In this document: positions 1-8,035 of the stretch, piece after piece | Numbering within the stretch: the first letter of the stretch is position 1 | Layout of the letters: each line of letters begins with the position of its first letter | Assembly (NCBI RefSeq): GCF_001619875.1 | Contig: NZ_LRFC01000023.1 | Span: 558,001-622,000 of the forward strand | Source of the DNA: Fictibacillus phosphorivorans | GTDB lineage: Bacteria; Bacillota; Bacilli; Bacillales; Fictibacillaceae | DNA length: 64,000 bases | Direction of reading: 5' to 3' | The notes under the pieces: generated by a model | Told to the model about the DNA's origin: nothing | The model's input: only the letters and a program-made list of their open reading frames with translations | The model's database searches: none | Program-made: the position numbers and the translations under genes

Positions 1-2
1 GA

Positions 3-71
3 CTAAAGCTTATGATCGCTTTAGAAAATATGAGTGATCCTAATCAACTGCAGCAGCTTTTCCTTGAATAA
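3..71 (+). CDS. C-terminal fragment of a gene cut by the window edge, possibly L-asparaginase
   Basis: An open frame enters from the left edge and stops with TAA at 69-71. It encodes 22 residues, LKLMIALENMSDPNQLQQLF followed by LE. The KLM-x-AL pattern, followed by a short helix and no further residues, resembles the extreme C-terminus of type I bacterial asparaginases. From memory, an asparaginase gene can sit beside ypdA in other Bacillus genomes. The fragment is too short to be sure, and it could be the tail of any small alpha/beta enzyme. Confidence 0.4.
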   Translation, partial: LKLMIALENMSDPNQLQQLFLE

Positions 72-161
72 CATAATTTTCGAGCTTTGTTTATGTGACT
101 CGCTTTCTTTAATACAGGTGCGTCACACCTTGCACAAGCAACAATTTTAAAAGAGTGTAAT

Positions 162-198
162 AAAAAACCGATAATCCCTTAAAGATTATCGGTTTTTT
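162..198. terminator. Bidirectional intrinsic terminator between the left-edge gene and ypdA
   Basis: A perfect 15-bp stem (162-176 with 184-198) has a 7-base loop. One arm begins with six A and the other ends with six T, so it works in both directions. The ypdA stop codon (179-181) lies in the loop, so the hairpin includes the end of the ypdA reading frame. Confidence 0.85.
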
Positions 199-1171
199 GC
201 CTTTCTTCAATCGTTTGAGCGATCCTATCACCGTGAAATCTTCCATTTTCAATAAAAATTTCATTCGCATTGTTACCTGCAGCAATAACACCTGCTATAA
301 ACAGACCTTCAACGTTTGTCTCCATCGTATCTTCTGAAAATAACGGCCGACCCGTTTCACCATCAATCGTCACACCCATTTTTGAGATAAACGTATGATC
401 CGGGTGATATCCTGTCATGGCAAAAACAGCGTGAGCCGGATGGAATGTCTCACGTTCTAAATCATTAACCAGTATCCCATCTTCTGTTATTTTTTTCACA
501 GATGCATTAAACGTCATTTTTATACTGCCTGCTTTTACACCTGCTTCAAATTCAGGAAGTACCCATGGTTTGATGCTTTTAGAATATTCACTTCCCCGAT
601 AAAAAACATGAGGTCTCGCACCTGCTTTTTCCAGTTCTAGCGCTGCATCAATGGCTGAATTTTTTCCGCCGATCACCGCAACATCCAGGTCATAAAAGGG
701 ATGACCTTCTTTAAAATAATGATAAACGTGAGGCAGGTCCTCTCCTTCTATGTTCATAAAATTAGGGTTATCATAATAGCCTGTTGCGATAACAACCCAC
801 TTAGCATCGTATAATACTTTCTCATTTTTGTGATTAATCGTTTGTACGGTAAACGATCCATCTGGATTCTTTATTACGGATTCTGCTTTTTCAAATGTCC
901 GAACATGAAGTTTATTTCTTTTTACCACTTCACGATAATAGGTTAAAGCATGTATTCTTTTTGGCTTTCTCTGTTCATGTACAAAAGGAAAATCACCAAT
1001 CTCAAGCTTTTCACTCGAACTGAAAAACGTTTGATGTGTTGGATATTGATAGATGGTGTTTACCACATTACCTTTTTCAATCACACAATAGGATATGCCT
1101 TTCTTTTGCATTGCCATTGCAGCAGCAAGCCCACAAGGCCCTCCACCAATAATACAAACCTCAATATTCAC
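179..1171 (-). CDS. ypdA: YpdA-family bacillithiol disulfide reductase
   Basis: A 330-aa FAD/NAD(P)H oxidoreductase of the YpdA (Bdr) family. In Firmicutes this enzyme reduces oxidised bacillithiol (BSSB) with NADPH as part of the cytosolic thiol redox system. The N-terminal FAD-binding loop reads GGGPCG at residues 9-14. Its Cys13 is in the place of the single conserved cysteine known to be needed by YpdA. A second nucleotide-binding loop (AVIGGKNSAIDAA) lies in the middle of the protein, and an ATG-type FAD motif (IATGYY) precedes it. Translation starts at GTG behind a GGTGA-like site. The gene lies immediately downstream of gudB but is separated from it by a terminator. Length and motifs fit the family well. 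Confidence 0.93.
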   Translation of the reverse strand: MNIEVCIIGGGPCGLAAAMAMQKKGISYCVIEKGNVVNTIYQYPTHQTFFSSSEKLEIGDFPFVHEQRKPKRIHALTYYREVVKRNKLHVRTFEKAESVIKNPDGSFTVQTINHKNEKVLYDAKWVVIATGYYDNPNFMNIEGEDLPHVYHYFKEGHPFYDLDVAVIGGKNSAIDAALELEKAGARPHVFYRGSEYSKSIKPWVLPEFEAGVKAGSIKMTFNASVKKITEDGILVNDLERETFHPAHAVFAMTGYHPDHTFISKMGVTIDGETGRPLFSEDTMETNVEGLFIAGVIAAGNNANEIFIENGRFHGDRIAQTIEERQKTDNL

Positions 1172-1222
1172 TACTTCACCACTCCAAAAAACTGCTAATG
1201 TTCTTTATTATCATGCCAAAAA

Positions 1223-1252
1223 AAATCTCCTATCATCAATGATAGGAGATTT
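1223..1252 (-). terminator. gudB terminator
   Basis: A 12-bp perfect stem (1223-1234 with 1241-1252) and 6-base loop are followed on the minus strand by a run of T. It lies 20 bases past the gudB stop and would separate gudB from ypdA. Confidence 0.85.
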
Positions 1253-1271
1253 GGTATGAGTTTGCAAAAAA

Positions 1272-2555
1272 TTAAATCCAGCCTCTGAAGCGAGAAGCCT
1301 CAGCCATCTTACGAACACCAACCATATATGCAGCTAGTCTCATGTTTACTTTTCTGTTCATTGCAGTGGTATATACCGTCTCAAAGGATTTTACCATTAC
1401 TTTTTCTAATTTTTCTTCAACTTCTTCTTCTGTCCAATAGTACCCTTGGTTGTTCTGAACCCATTCGAAATAAGAAACGGTTACACCGCCAGCACTAGCT
1501 AGAACGTCTGGAACTAATAGAATTCCTCTTTCTGATAAGATCCTTGTCGCTTCAAGAGTCGTCGGTCCATTTGCAGCTTCAACAACAATCGTCGCTTTGA
1601 TCTGATTTGCGTTCTTTTCTGTAATTTGGTTTTCAATAGCTGCCGGTACTAAAATGTCACAATCAAGTTCTAATAGCTCTTGATTCGTAATTGTATCTTT
1701 AAATAATTTTGTTACTGTTCCGAAGCTGTCACGGCGTTCAAGCAGATAATCAATATCTAAGCCTTCTGGGTCATATAAACCACCGTATGCATCTGAAATA
1801 GCAATGACTTTTGCTCCAGCATCATGCATGAATTTAGCAAGGAAACTTCCTGCGTTTCCGAATCCTTGTACAACTACACGAGCACCTTCAAGTTGAAAGC
1901 CTTTTTTTGCTGCAGCTTCACGTATACAAATTGTAACACCTTTAGCAGTTGCTGTTTCACGCCCGTGAGACCCACCTAAAACGAGTGGTTTTCCTGTAAT
2001 GAATCCTGGAGAATCGAACTCTCTAATTCTGCTATATTCATCCATCATCCATGCCATAATCTGTGAATTTGTAAATACATCTGGAGCAGGAATGTCTTTT
2101 GTAGGTCCAACTAATTGGCTGATTGCTCTTACATACCCACGACTTAATCTCTCAAGTTCTCTAAAAGACATTGTTCGCGGATCACAAATGATTCCGCCTT
2201 TTCCTCCGCCGTATGGCAGATCTACAATTCCAGCTTTTAAGCTCATCCAAATTGAGAGCGCTTTTACTTCTGTTTCTGATACATTCGGATGAAAACGAAC
2301 GCCGCCCTTAGTTGGACCAACAGCATCATTGTGCTGAGCACGATATCCTGTAAAAATTTTTGTGCTACCGTCATCCATTTTTACCGGAATTCGAACAGTC
2401 AACATACGAATCGGCTCTTTTAATAACTCATAAACTTCGGAAGAATATCCTAATTTATCGAGCGCATCCGCAATTACGGATTGCGTGGATTGGAGCACAT
2501 TGTCATTTTCATGATGATTGTCGGATTTTTGGTCTGTAGTATTTTGGGCTGTCAT
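1272..2555 (-). CDS. gudB: NAD-specific glutamate dehydrogenase GudB
   Basis: Catabolic glutamate dehydrogenase, converting glutamate to 2-oxoglutarate and ammonia. The start at 2555 is chosen because GGAGGT lies 6 bases ahead of that ATG; an upstream ATG at 2579 has no comparable site. The resulting 427 aa equals the length of B. subtilis GudB. The family motifs are present: YGGGKGG near residue 120 with the catalytic-lysine region, the PAPDVFTNSQIMAWMMDEYS segment, and the Rossmann GFGNAG. B. subtilis 168 carries an inactivating three-codon (VKA) duplication. Here VKA occurs once (TEVKALSIW), so the enzyme should be active. The gene is monocistronic, with its own promoter, a candidate cre site and a terminator. 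Confidence 0.95.
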   Translation of the reverse strand: MTAQNTTDQKSDNHHENDNVLQSTQSVIADALDKLGYSSEVYELLKEPIRMLTVRIPVKMDDGSTKIFTGYRAQHNDAVGPTKGGVRFHPNVSETEVKALSIWMSLKAGIVDLPYGGGKGGIICDPRTMSFRELERLSRGYVRAISQLVGPTKDIPAPDVFTNSQIMAWMMDEYSRIREFDSPGFITGKPLVLGGSHGRETATAKGVTICIREAAAKKGFQLEGARVVVQGFGNAGSFLAKFMHDAGAKVIAISDAYGGLYDPEGLDIDYLLERRDSFGTVTKLFKDTITNQELLELDCDILVPAAIENQITEKNANQIKATIVVEAANGPTTLEATRILSERGILLVPDVLASAGGVTVSYFEWVQNNQGYYWTEEEVEEKLEKVMVKSFETVYTTAMNRKVNMRLAAYMVGVRKMAEASRFRGWI

Positions 2556-2613
2556 TTGTTTACCTCCCATATTCGTCACCTCTAGAGTTTATTCAAGCTT
2601 CTTACATCCTATT

Positions 2614-2629
2614 TGTATAACGCTTTCAT
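2614..2629 (-). promoter_or_regulatory. Candidate cre (CcpA) site downstream of the gudB promoter
   Basis: The minus strand reads ATGAAAGCGTTATACA. It matches most of the catabolite-responsive consensus (TGNAANCGNTNNCA) around a perfect AAAGCG core and differs at the last two positions. It sits about 20 bases past the -10 box, where CcpA would repress. The CcpA role is inference from the pattern. Confidence 0.45.
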
Positions 2630-2646
2630 TTCCATGAAACACCTTT

Positions 2647-2675
2647 ACTATAGTGAATAAATTGAACTAAATCAA
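2647..2675 (-). promoter_or_regulatory. SigA-type promoter of gudB
   Basis: On the minus strand TTGATT (2670-2675) and TATAGT (2647-2652) are separated by exactly 17 bases. They lie about 90 bases upstream of the chosen gudB start. The rest of this gene-free stretch (2676-3092) shows only AT-rich sequence and two minor inverted repeats. Confidence 0.7.
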
Positions 2676-3092
2676 GCTATTTTCGTTAATTTTTAATAGG
2701 ATTTTATATCTATACGCCTCTATTAATTTTATTGCGTAGGTAATTAATAACCATGGTCTTTCAACAATAGAAATTAACTGAATTTTAAGGCTTTAAACTA
2801 GTGTTTCTACGTGATAGTATTGTGGCTATCGTACACAGGAACCATAATGACAAGAATGTATACCCATACATATCTTTTATGACCTTTTTTATATGATTTC
2901 CATAAGAAACAAAAACAAAAAAATGTATACTTTGTTTAATCGTTAACATACTTTAATGGTTATTAAAAAGACTTTGGTGCCATTCACCTTCAATGATTTT
3001 ATAAATGTGAGTAAACGGCATGTCCATTTTTATGTTTCCCCGCTTTCTATTGAAAACGGGGAACTTAGATTCTCCATACTTTAAAAAATTTC

Positions 3093-4010
3093 TTATTTCT
3101 TAAGTGATAATTCAATTAATTTTTCAATCATTGATGGATAATCCATACCAATCTCTTTTGCAGCATCAGGAAACAGACTTGTCGGTGTCATACCTGGGAG
3201 TGTATTCACTTCTAAGATGACAGGTTCAGAACCGTCATGTGGAACGATAAAATCAACACGTGAATATACTTCACAACCTAGCACCTCATGAGCAAGAACA
3301 GCCTGTTTCTGCAATAAAGTGGTTGTTTTTTCATCAAGTCGTGCAGGAACATAGTGGATACTTCCACCTTCTGCGTATTTTGATTCATAATCATAATACG
3401 CATTTTTCGGTTCGATTTCGACAACAGGAAGAGCTTTATAGTTACCATGTTCCCCCATTACCGCTACAGTAACCTCTTTCCCGCTTACAAATTGCTCAAC
3501 GAGAATCGTATCATCGTGTAGGAATGCTTCAGCAATACCTTTTAGAAGTTCTTCATGATTTTGTGCAATGGTCAGACCTATTGTAGATCCTTCTCTGTTC
3601 GGCTTAACTACTGCTGGAAAATTAAAGGAAAGCTCCAATTGATTCTCATCATATGATTTTCGGTAAAGAACCTTCTCTTTAGCGATATTTATACCAGCAT
3701 CTTTGAAGAACTGCTTGGATTTAGCTTTATCCATGGCAATACCTGATGCTAAAGCACCTGATCCTACGTATGGAATCTCAAGCATATCTAACAGCCCCTG
3801 CAATCTGCCGTCTTCACCAAATTTCCCATGAAGTCCTAAGAAAACAACATCTGCGTCTAGATTTAGCAGTTCATTTAACCGCGAAGGGTGGAAATCGATC
3901 CCTTCTACCTCATGCCCTTTGCTTTCAAGCGCAGAAATGATTTGTTTTCCGGTTGATAATGATACTTCACGTTCAGCAGACACACCGCCATATAAGACTG
4001 CAATTTTCAT
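3093..4010 (-). CDS. ddl: D-alanine--D-alanine ligase
   Basis: ATP-grasp ligase that joins two D-alanines for peptidoglycan precursors. The N-terminal segment KIAVLYGGVSAEREVSLSTG is the family signature. Further landmarks are GLHGKFGEDGRLQG, the SGIAMDKAKSKQFF segment, VKPNREGSTIGL, the RVDFIV strand and the final EVNTLPGMTPTSLFP that carries metal-binding Glu/Asn. The start at 4010 (305 aa) is preferred: an AGGAGTGA site precedes it, whereas the in-frame GTG at 4022 overlaps that site. The protein is of the short Ddl type. It stands alone between gudB and mecB. Confidence 0.93.
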   Translation of the reverse strand: MKIAVLYGGVSAEREVSLSTGKQIISALESKGHEVEGIDFHPSRLNELLNLDADVVFLGLHGKFGEDGRLQGLLDMLEIPYVGSGALASGIAMDKAKSKQFFKDAGINIAKEKVLYRKSYDENQLELSFNFPAVVKPNREGSTIGLTIAQNHEELLKGIAEAFLHDDTILVEQFVSGKEVTVAVMGEHGNYKALPVVEIEPKNAYYDYESKYAEGGSIHYVPARLDEKTTTLLQKQAVLAHEVLGCEVYSRVDFIVPHDGSEPVILEVNTLPGMTPTSLFPDAAKEIGMDYPSMIEKLIELSLKK

Positions 4011-4256
4011 TTTTATGGTCACTCCTAGCCCAAAAGTTTATGTAGATATTATATTCCCTGCCGTCATAACGGTTCAGAAGATGAAAAAATATTAATAATC
4101 ATAACACGTTTACTCTTCGATTTCACAATGATATCTACATGATAAAAATAAATTCTGTCATCTGCTGAAATAAGGATTAACTAGAATAAGTACCTATTTG
4201 TTCGTTTGAGCTCTAAAAGCCTGTGACTGGCCTATAGAAAGAGCCAAAATAAATAA

Positions 4257-4276
4257 GGACGCAAAAAATTGCGCCC
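4257..4276 (-). terminator. mecB terminator
   Basis: The stem GGGCGCAA/TTGCGTCC (one G-T pair) with a TTTT loop is followed on the minus strand by TTATTTATTTT. It lies directly past the mecB stop. Confidence 0.75.
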
Positions 4277-4281
4277 TCTTT

Positions 4282-4872
4282 TTACTTAAAATAACGGTAC
4301 AGTTCACTGATTGCATTTGTTTTCATCAACTGTTTCCCATACTCAATCACTCTGTAGCTTGTAATTGTTGAGGAACTGCCGAACTCAGCAAGAAGAGCTA
4401 TGAATAGATCAAGGTCTACTGGTTTGATCTCTTCTTCTTCAAACTTTAAGTAAAAGTGATTATTAAAAGAATACAGACTTCCACCCTTAATCTCTAGTGA
4501 GTGAAGACGTTTTGCAAGCAAAATGACATCTTCAAAAGAAGAGAACTCGTAAAAAATTTCATCATTCTCATCTAAGGTAACCTGCATTTCTATATAATCT
4601 TCATCATATTCTTCTTCAAGTTCATACTCATTGATTCCTTTAGTAACAATTACAACCATACCTTGAGCTGGAAGTGAAAAGACCTCAACCGCAATAGGAC
4701 CATCAGCTTTAAATCCCACTTCATCATCAGCTTCAGTCATCATATCACGGAAAAGCTGATGAACTTTCGGAATATCCTGCCATATTTCTTCCTTAGAAAT
4801 ACCACGTTCATTCAGGTCATCAAAAGTTAGGAAGATTTTTATTTTGTTATAGGTTAACCGTTCTACCCGCAT
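4282..4872 (-). CDS. mecB: MecA-family adaptor protein (YpbH/MecB)
   Basis: A 196-aa adaptor of the MecA family. These proteins bring substrates to the ClpC ATPase for ClpCP degradation. The N-terminal domain (residues 1-80, MRVERLTYNKIKIFLTFDDL) is the substrate-binding type. A central acidic linker is followed by a C-terminal domain (about 110-196) that docks ClpC in the family. The chromosomal position next to gudB/ypdA/ypbG is that of B. subtilis ypbH (mecB), the paralogue of mecA, and the length fits. Which substrates it serves cannot be read from the sequence. Confidence 0.88.
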   Translation of the reverse strand: MRVERLTYNKIKIFLTFDDLNERGISKEEIWQDIPKVHQLFRDMMTEADDEVGFKADGPIAVEVFSLPAQGMVVIVTKGINEYELEEEYDEDYIEMQVTLDENDEIFYEFSSFEDVILLAKRLHSLEIKGGSLYSFNNHFYLKFEEEEIKPVDLDLFIALLAEFGSSSTITSYRVIEYGKQLMKTNAISELYRYFK

Positions 4873-4970
4873 CTCTGGTCCCCCTTACGATCGGCGCTAT
4901 TATGTCTTAATATCAATATATGAGTTTGTAAAAAGTTGGTGATAAACATCCGAGAATATATTACTAAAAG

Positions 4971-5882
4971 CTAATGTTTTCTCAGCTTCTCAGAAATCCA
5001 GTCGTCCCATTCCAATTTTGTACTCCCAATTAGAAATGTTTCATAATTTTTCTGGATATCTGAAGGTAATTGGCTAATAGCCGAACCTCCTACACCGAAT
5101 GCGATATTTGGGAACTGTTCTTTAATCCCCTCGACCCATTGAAGTGTTTTTGTTAAATTATTTTCAATCGTACACGAGAAAAACACCATTTTAGGTTCTA
5201 CTTCATTTATAACAACCTCAAAATCTTCTTTTGGTATTCCATGACCTAAGTATATAACTTCAAATCCTTTTCTTCTTAAAAACAAAGTAAACATCAGAAG
5301 ACCCAATTCATGTTCTTCATCTAAGCCACATGCGGCAATCACCTTTGGCAGATAAGGGTCAGATGGAAGCCATTGAATAAGTTGTCCAATTTTATTCCTT
5401 AAAAAGGATGAAGTAAAATGTTCGTGCGCTACTGTGATTTTTTGTTCTTCCCATAGGTGACCTACGCGTACTAATAATGTGCCCAAAATATCAATTATGA
5501 CTTTTTCCAAATTATACATACTAAACGCTTGACTCAAAAGATCGTTTGCTTTTTTTTCTTGAAACGATAACAGGGCTTCTAAGATCATGTTACCCATTTC
5601 AGCTGCTCGATCTGTATTTTCTGCCGCAAATGGAGCAGCTTCTTTATAAAGTTCCCCATTTTGCGCAACGTCAACCGCTTGACTGATCGTAAACCCCTGA
5701 TCCACTTTATTTACTAGCCATTTTAATATGTATACTTGTTCGTCGGTGTATAATCTATGGCCAGCTTCGTTACGGTTCGGCTTAACAATAGAATAGCGTC
5801 TTTCCCAAGCTCTTAATGTACCCGCTTGAATGCCAAGCATCTTAGAAACCGCTTTAATGTTATATTTCCCTTCACTAGGCAT
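4971..5882 (-). CDS. MerR-family regulator with B12-binding domain, CarH/LitR-like
   Basis: A 303-aa protein with an N-terminal MerR winged helix (residues 7-75: IKAVSKMLGIQAGTLRAWERRY, then GHRLYT), a helical domain (about 95-170) and a cobalamin-type Rossmann domain (about 178-300). It carries W144, then nine residues, then E154-H155. This is the W-x9-EH signature of adenosylcobalamin photoreceptors such as Thermus CarH (W131, E141, H142). It also has H191 in EEHELG, at the place of CarH's lower-ligand His177. Such proteins bind DNA in the dark and let go when light breaks the Co-C bond. The start at 5882 has GGAGGA 7 bases ahead; a TTG at 5897 overlaps that site. Targets are not visible nearby. 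Light sensing is inferred from the motifs. Confidence 0.85.
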   Translation of the reverse strand: MPSEGKYNIKAVSKMLGIQAGTLRAWERRYSIVKPNRNEAGHRLYTDEQVYILKWLVNKVDQGFTISQAVDVAQNGELYKEAAPFAAENTDRAAEMGNMILEALLSFQEKKANDLLSQAFSMYNLEKVIIDILGTLLVRVGHLWEEQKITVAHEHFTSSFLRNKIGQLIQWLPSDPYLPKVIAACGLDEEHELGLLMFTLFLRRKGFEVIYLGHGIPKEDFEVVINEVEPKMVFFSCTIENNLTKTLQWVEGIKEQFPNIAFGVGGSAISQLPSDIQKNYETFLIGSTKLEWDDWISEKLRKH

Positions 5883-5947
5883 CCGTTCTTCCTCCAATAA
5901 ATAGGTTAAGAAGAGTATATCTAATAAATCATTATACTGTAAACTTT

Positions 5948-6700
5948 TTACCTTGTAAGTGAAAGTAAATGCGTTTGACTTGGTGCACCTAATCTGAGAG
6001 GTAGATGGGTAGCACCATAGCCGTTACTCACTAAAAGAATGTGTGTATCCTCTTTATACCAGCCGCCTCTCTTCGCTATTCCAAAAGGTCCTATGCGTAT
6101 TTGTCCACCATGTGTATGGCCGGATAAAACGAGCTGGATTTTGTGATCCGTTATTATACTTTTTGATATATCAGGATTATGACTAACTAAAATTCTGCAC
6201 GAAGACTTGCAATCATGCAATGCATCTTCTAATGAAGAATAGCCTAAGGAAATATCGTTTACGCCAGCGATATCTATTTCTTCATTATTCTTTTTTATGC
6301 TGAAGCTTGAGTTGTCTAGAATTCGCGCTCCCTGTTTAATAATCGTATCCGCAAGGTGTAGAGGTTCTACATCATAATCGTTATTTCCCCACACAAAGTA
6401 AACAGGACCCAATTTAGAGAGCAGCTTAATGTTATCTTCTACCCTGTTCATCGGAACTCCTTTTTCAACAAGATCTCCTCCGATTATGACCAGATCAGCT
6501 TTTTGTGCTGTAAGAACAATGTCTTTAGATATTTTTCGTTTATGAATATCTGAAATAAAGAAAATTTTAAAATTCTCAAAAGGTTTTGGAAGCTTGTCAA
6601 TCTTAACCGAATCAAATATGACACGATTTCGGTGCGCTTCAATATACATATAGAGTAACAGGAGAAAAACTGCAGAGATAAATATATATATAAAGATCAT
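5948..6700 (-). CDS. ypbG: Membrane-anchored metallophosphoesterase, YpbG-like
   Basis: A 250-aa calcineurin-type phosphoesterase. An N-terminal hydrophobic segment (residues 1-20) is probably a membrane anchor. The metal-binding motifs appear in order: SDIH (about residue 50), GGDL, GNND in place of the usual GNHD, SHNPD, and GHTHGG (about 195-200). These are the residues of the YkuE/YpbG branch. The natural substrate is not known from sequence. It lies just upstream of the MerR gene on the same strand with a 65-base gap, so cotranscription is possible. In B. subtilis ypbG also sits between ypbF and mecB. Confidence 0.85.
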   Translation of the reverse strand: MIFIYIFISAVFLLLLYMYIEAHRNRVIFDSVKIDKLPKPFENFKIFFISDIHKRKISKDIVLTAQKADLVIIGGDLVEKGVPMNRVEDNIKLLSKLGPVYFVWGNNDYDVEPLHLADTIIKQGARILDNSSFSIKKNNEEIDIAGVNDISLGYSSLEDALHDCKSSCRILVSHNPDISKSIITDHKIQLVLSGHTHGGQIRIGPFGIAKRGGWYKEDTHILLVSNGYGATHLPLRLGAPSQTHLLSLTR

Positions 6701-6802
6701 TACGACCTCCTTTAGGGTTTAAATGATCATATCATACTATTTTAGAACCTTCCTAAGTAGAAGAATCCCCTTTAAATTTTTTGAATATTTAAAAAATGTT
6801 AG

Positions 6803-6831
6803 TTGAAAAAATTGTAAATTTACCGTATGAT
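6803..6831 (+). promoter_or_regulatory. SigA-type promoter of the 71-codon plus-strand gene
   Basis: TTGAAA (6803-6808) and TATGAT (6826-6831) are 17 bases apart and lie about 40 bases ahead of the ATG at 6874. Confidence 0.75.
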
Positions 6832-6873
6832 TAATTTACATGATTAACCAAAAGATAGGAGAGGAAAAACATC

Positions 6874-7089
6874 ATGACATTAACTAAATTGAAGAATAAG
6901 TCTCTCGTGACAGACCTGGATTTATCTTATAGCATGCGCCTTGGACTTCCGATTGAAGTATACTGCACTGAAAAACATGAAACACTTGCCTTTGGGAGAA
7001 TTGATCACTTTAGTGAAATGACAGTGGTTATACAAGGTCAGTGCCACGACCGAGAATCATGTTTATTTTTCGGCTGTCCTTGTCAATAA
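6874..7089 (+). CDS. Small cysteine-rich protein of unknown function
   Basis: A 71-aa product with a strong ribosome site (AGGAGAGG, about 10 bases before ATG) and its own SigA-type promoter, so it is very probably expressed. I do not recognise the family. The first 60 residues look like a small beta-rich domain. The C-terminus carries four cysteines and a histidine close together (QCHDRESC then FFGCPCQ), with one more cysteine at about residue 31. This pattern suggests metal binding or thiol chemistry but proves neither. It is transcribed toward ypbF, ending 3 bases before the ypbF stop, with no terminator in between. Confidence 0.75.
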   Translation: MTLTKLKNKSLVTDLDLSYSMRLGLPIEVYCTEKHETLAFGRIDHFSEMTVVIQGQCHDRESCLFFGCPCQ

Positions 7090-7092
7090 GAA

Positions 7093-7545
7093 TTACTTGT
7101 GAAGTATATTAATATTATATTCTTTTTTCATAAACTCAAAAACAACATGCCTCTGATCCCATTGATCCTCATCACTCCACCATTCTTCATTACGATCTAT
7201 AAAATCTTTTCTGATCGCTTCAAAATCATCGTCTGCTTTTTTGTACTTCTTTTTCATCCAGATCATATAAAAGCTAGAAAAGATAAGAAAACCTGTACAA
7301 ATCCATACCATCTCATCAGAAAACAATAAAGTTAAAGGATTTGCAAACATTGAAGCTGTGGGAAGTTTATACAAATAAAGATAAACGAAGGTAGCTACCA
7401 CAACAAAGATCATAGATAATCCCCATTGATTTATTGCTTTTTTCCATCTGTCTTTCTCTGCTTTTTTGTCCACAAGCTGCCCTAACACCATACTTGTCAA
7501 CTCATTTACAAAGGGCTTTATCTTCCAATGATTCAATGCATTCAT
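7093..7545 (-). CDS. ypbF: YpbF-like membrane protein (DUF2663)
   Basis: A 150-aa protein with two hydrophobic segments (about 45-65 and 80-98), then a charged, Trp-rich C-terminal tail (DRNEEWWSDEDQWDQRH). Size, topology and place between ypbG and ypbE/ypbD fit YpbF, a DUF2663 protein with no known function. The start at 7545 is preferred because AGGAGG lies 8 bases ahead; the ATG two codons upstream is only 2 bases from that site. Confidence 0.78.
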   Translation of the reverse strand: MNALNHWKIKPFVNELTSMVLGQLVDKKAEKDRWKKAINQWGLSMIFVVVATFVYLYLYKLPTASMFANPLTLLFSDEMVWICTGFLIFSSFYMIWMKKKYKKADDDFEAIRKDFIDRNEEWWSDEDQWDQRHVVFEFMKKEYNINILHK

Positions 7546-7697
7546 GCGCATAACCTCCTGTAAAATAACTATGCCTATACAAGCAGATTCATGCTTTTTT
7601 AATAAAAGGTTGTCTTTATAAATGGAATATGCAGAACAAAAGAGACAAGATTACAAATTCTTTAGTATAGAACCTTTATAAAATTAACTAAAAAAAC

Positions 7698-7731
7698 AAT
7701 AAAGACCGTCATTTTTCTGACGGTCTTTATT
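7698..7731. terminator. Terminator after the short ypbE-like gene
   Basis: A 14-bp perfect stem (7698-7711 with 7718-7731), 6-base loop, and a T run on the minus strand. The hairpin overlaps the stop codon of the upstream gene. Confidence 0.88.
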
Positions 7732-8035
7732 GTTCGATCTCTACTTCCTCGATCCCCTTTTTATCTTCACTATGAACAGGGATATAGATATCTTTGGACC
7801 ACAGTTTATAAGTTAATGTAATTCCGATCAAAAGGATAAACGCTCCTAGAAGGAGACGTGTGGTCCAAAATATGGTTTTTCTTTTTTCTCTTTTGGCTCC
7901 CTTTTGGTTTTTTAGACTTTCCCTTCTTTTCCCGTGCACTTCACTCCTAGACGGCAATGGTTCAGTGTTTTGTTTACCTGCAAGTTGACTTTTCTCCACT
8001 TTTCCCCTTAAGTTTTCAGCCTGATCCTTCGTCAT
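7727..8035 (-). CDS. Short YpbE-like single-pass membrane protein without LysM domain
   Basis: A 102-aa protein with a basic, hydrophilic N-terminus (residues 1-53, many Lys/Arg), one membrane segment (about 56-76) and a short acidic exterior tail. It sits exactly where B. subtilis has ypbE, between ypbF and ypbD. YpbE there is more than twice as long and ends in a LysM peptidoglycan-binding domain. Here the frame stops soon after the membrane segment, and a terminator overlaps the stop codon, so the short form looks settled rather than a fresh frameshift. Its start overlaps the end of ypbD. Orthology to ypbE rests on position and topology only. Confidence 0.6.
   Translation of the reverse strand: MTKDQAENLRGKVEKSQLAGKQNTEPLPSRSEVHGKRRESLKNQKGAKREKRKTIFWTTRLLLGAFILLIGITLTYKLWSKDIYIPVHSEDKKGIEEVEIEQ

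Noticed and set aside
2856-2871. ATGTATACCCATACAT, which also fits ATGT-N8-ACAT
   Set aside because: No PadR gene or promoter is near; one short palindrome in AT-rich DNA can be chance.
3036-3063. Hairpin TTCCCCG/CGGGGAA past the ddl stop
   Set aside because: No T run on either strand, so not called a terminator, though it may help end ddl transcripts.
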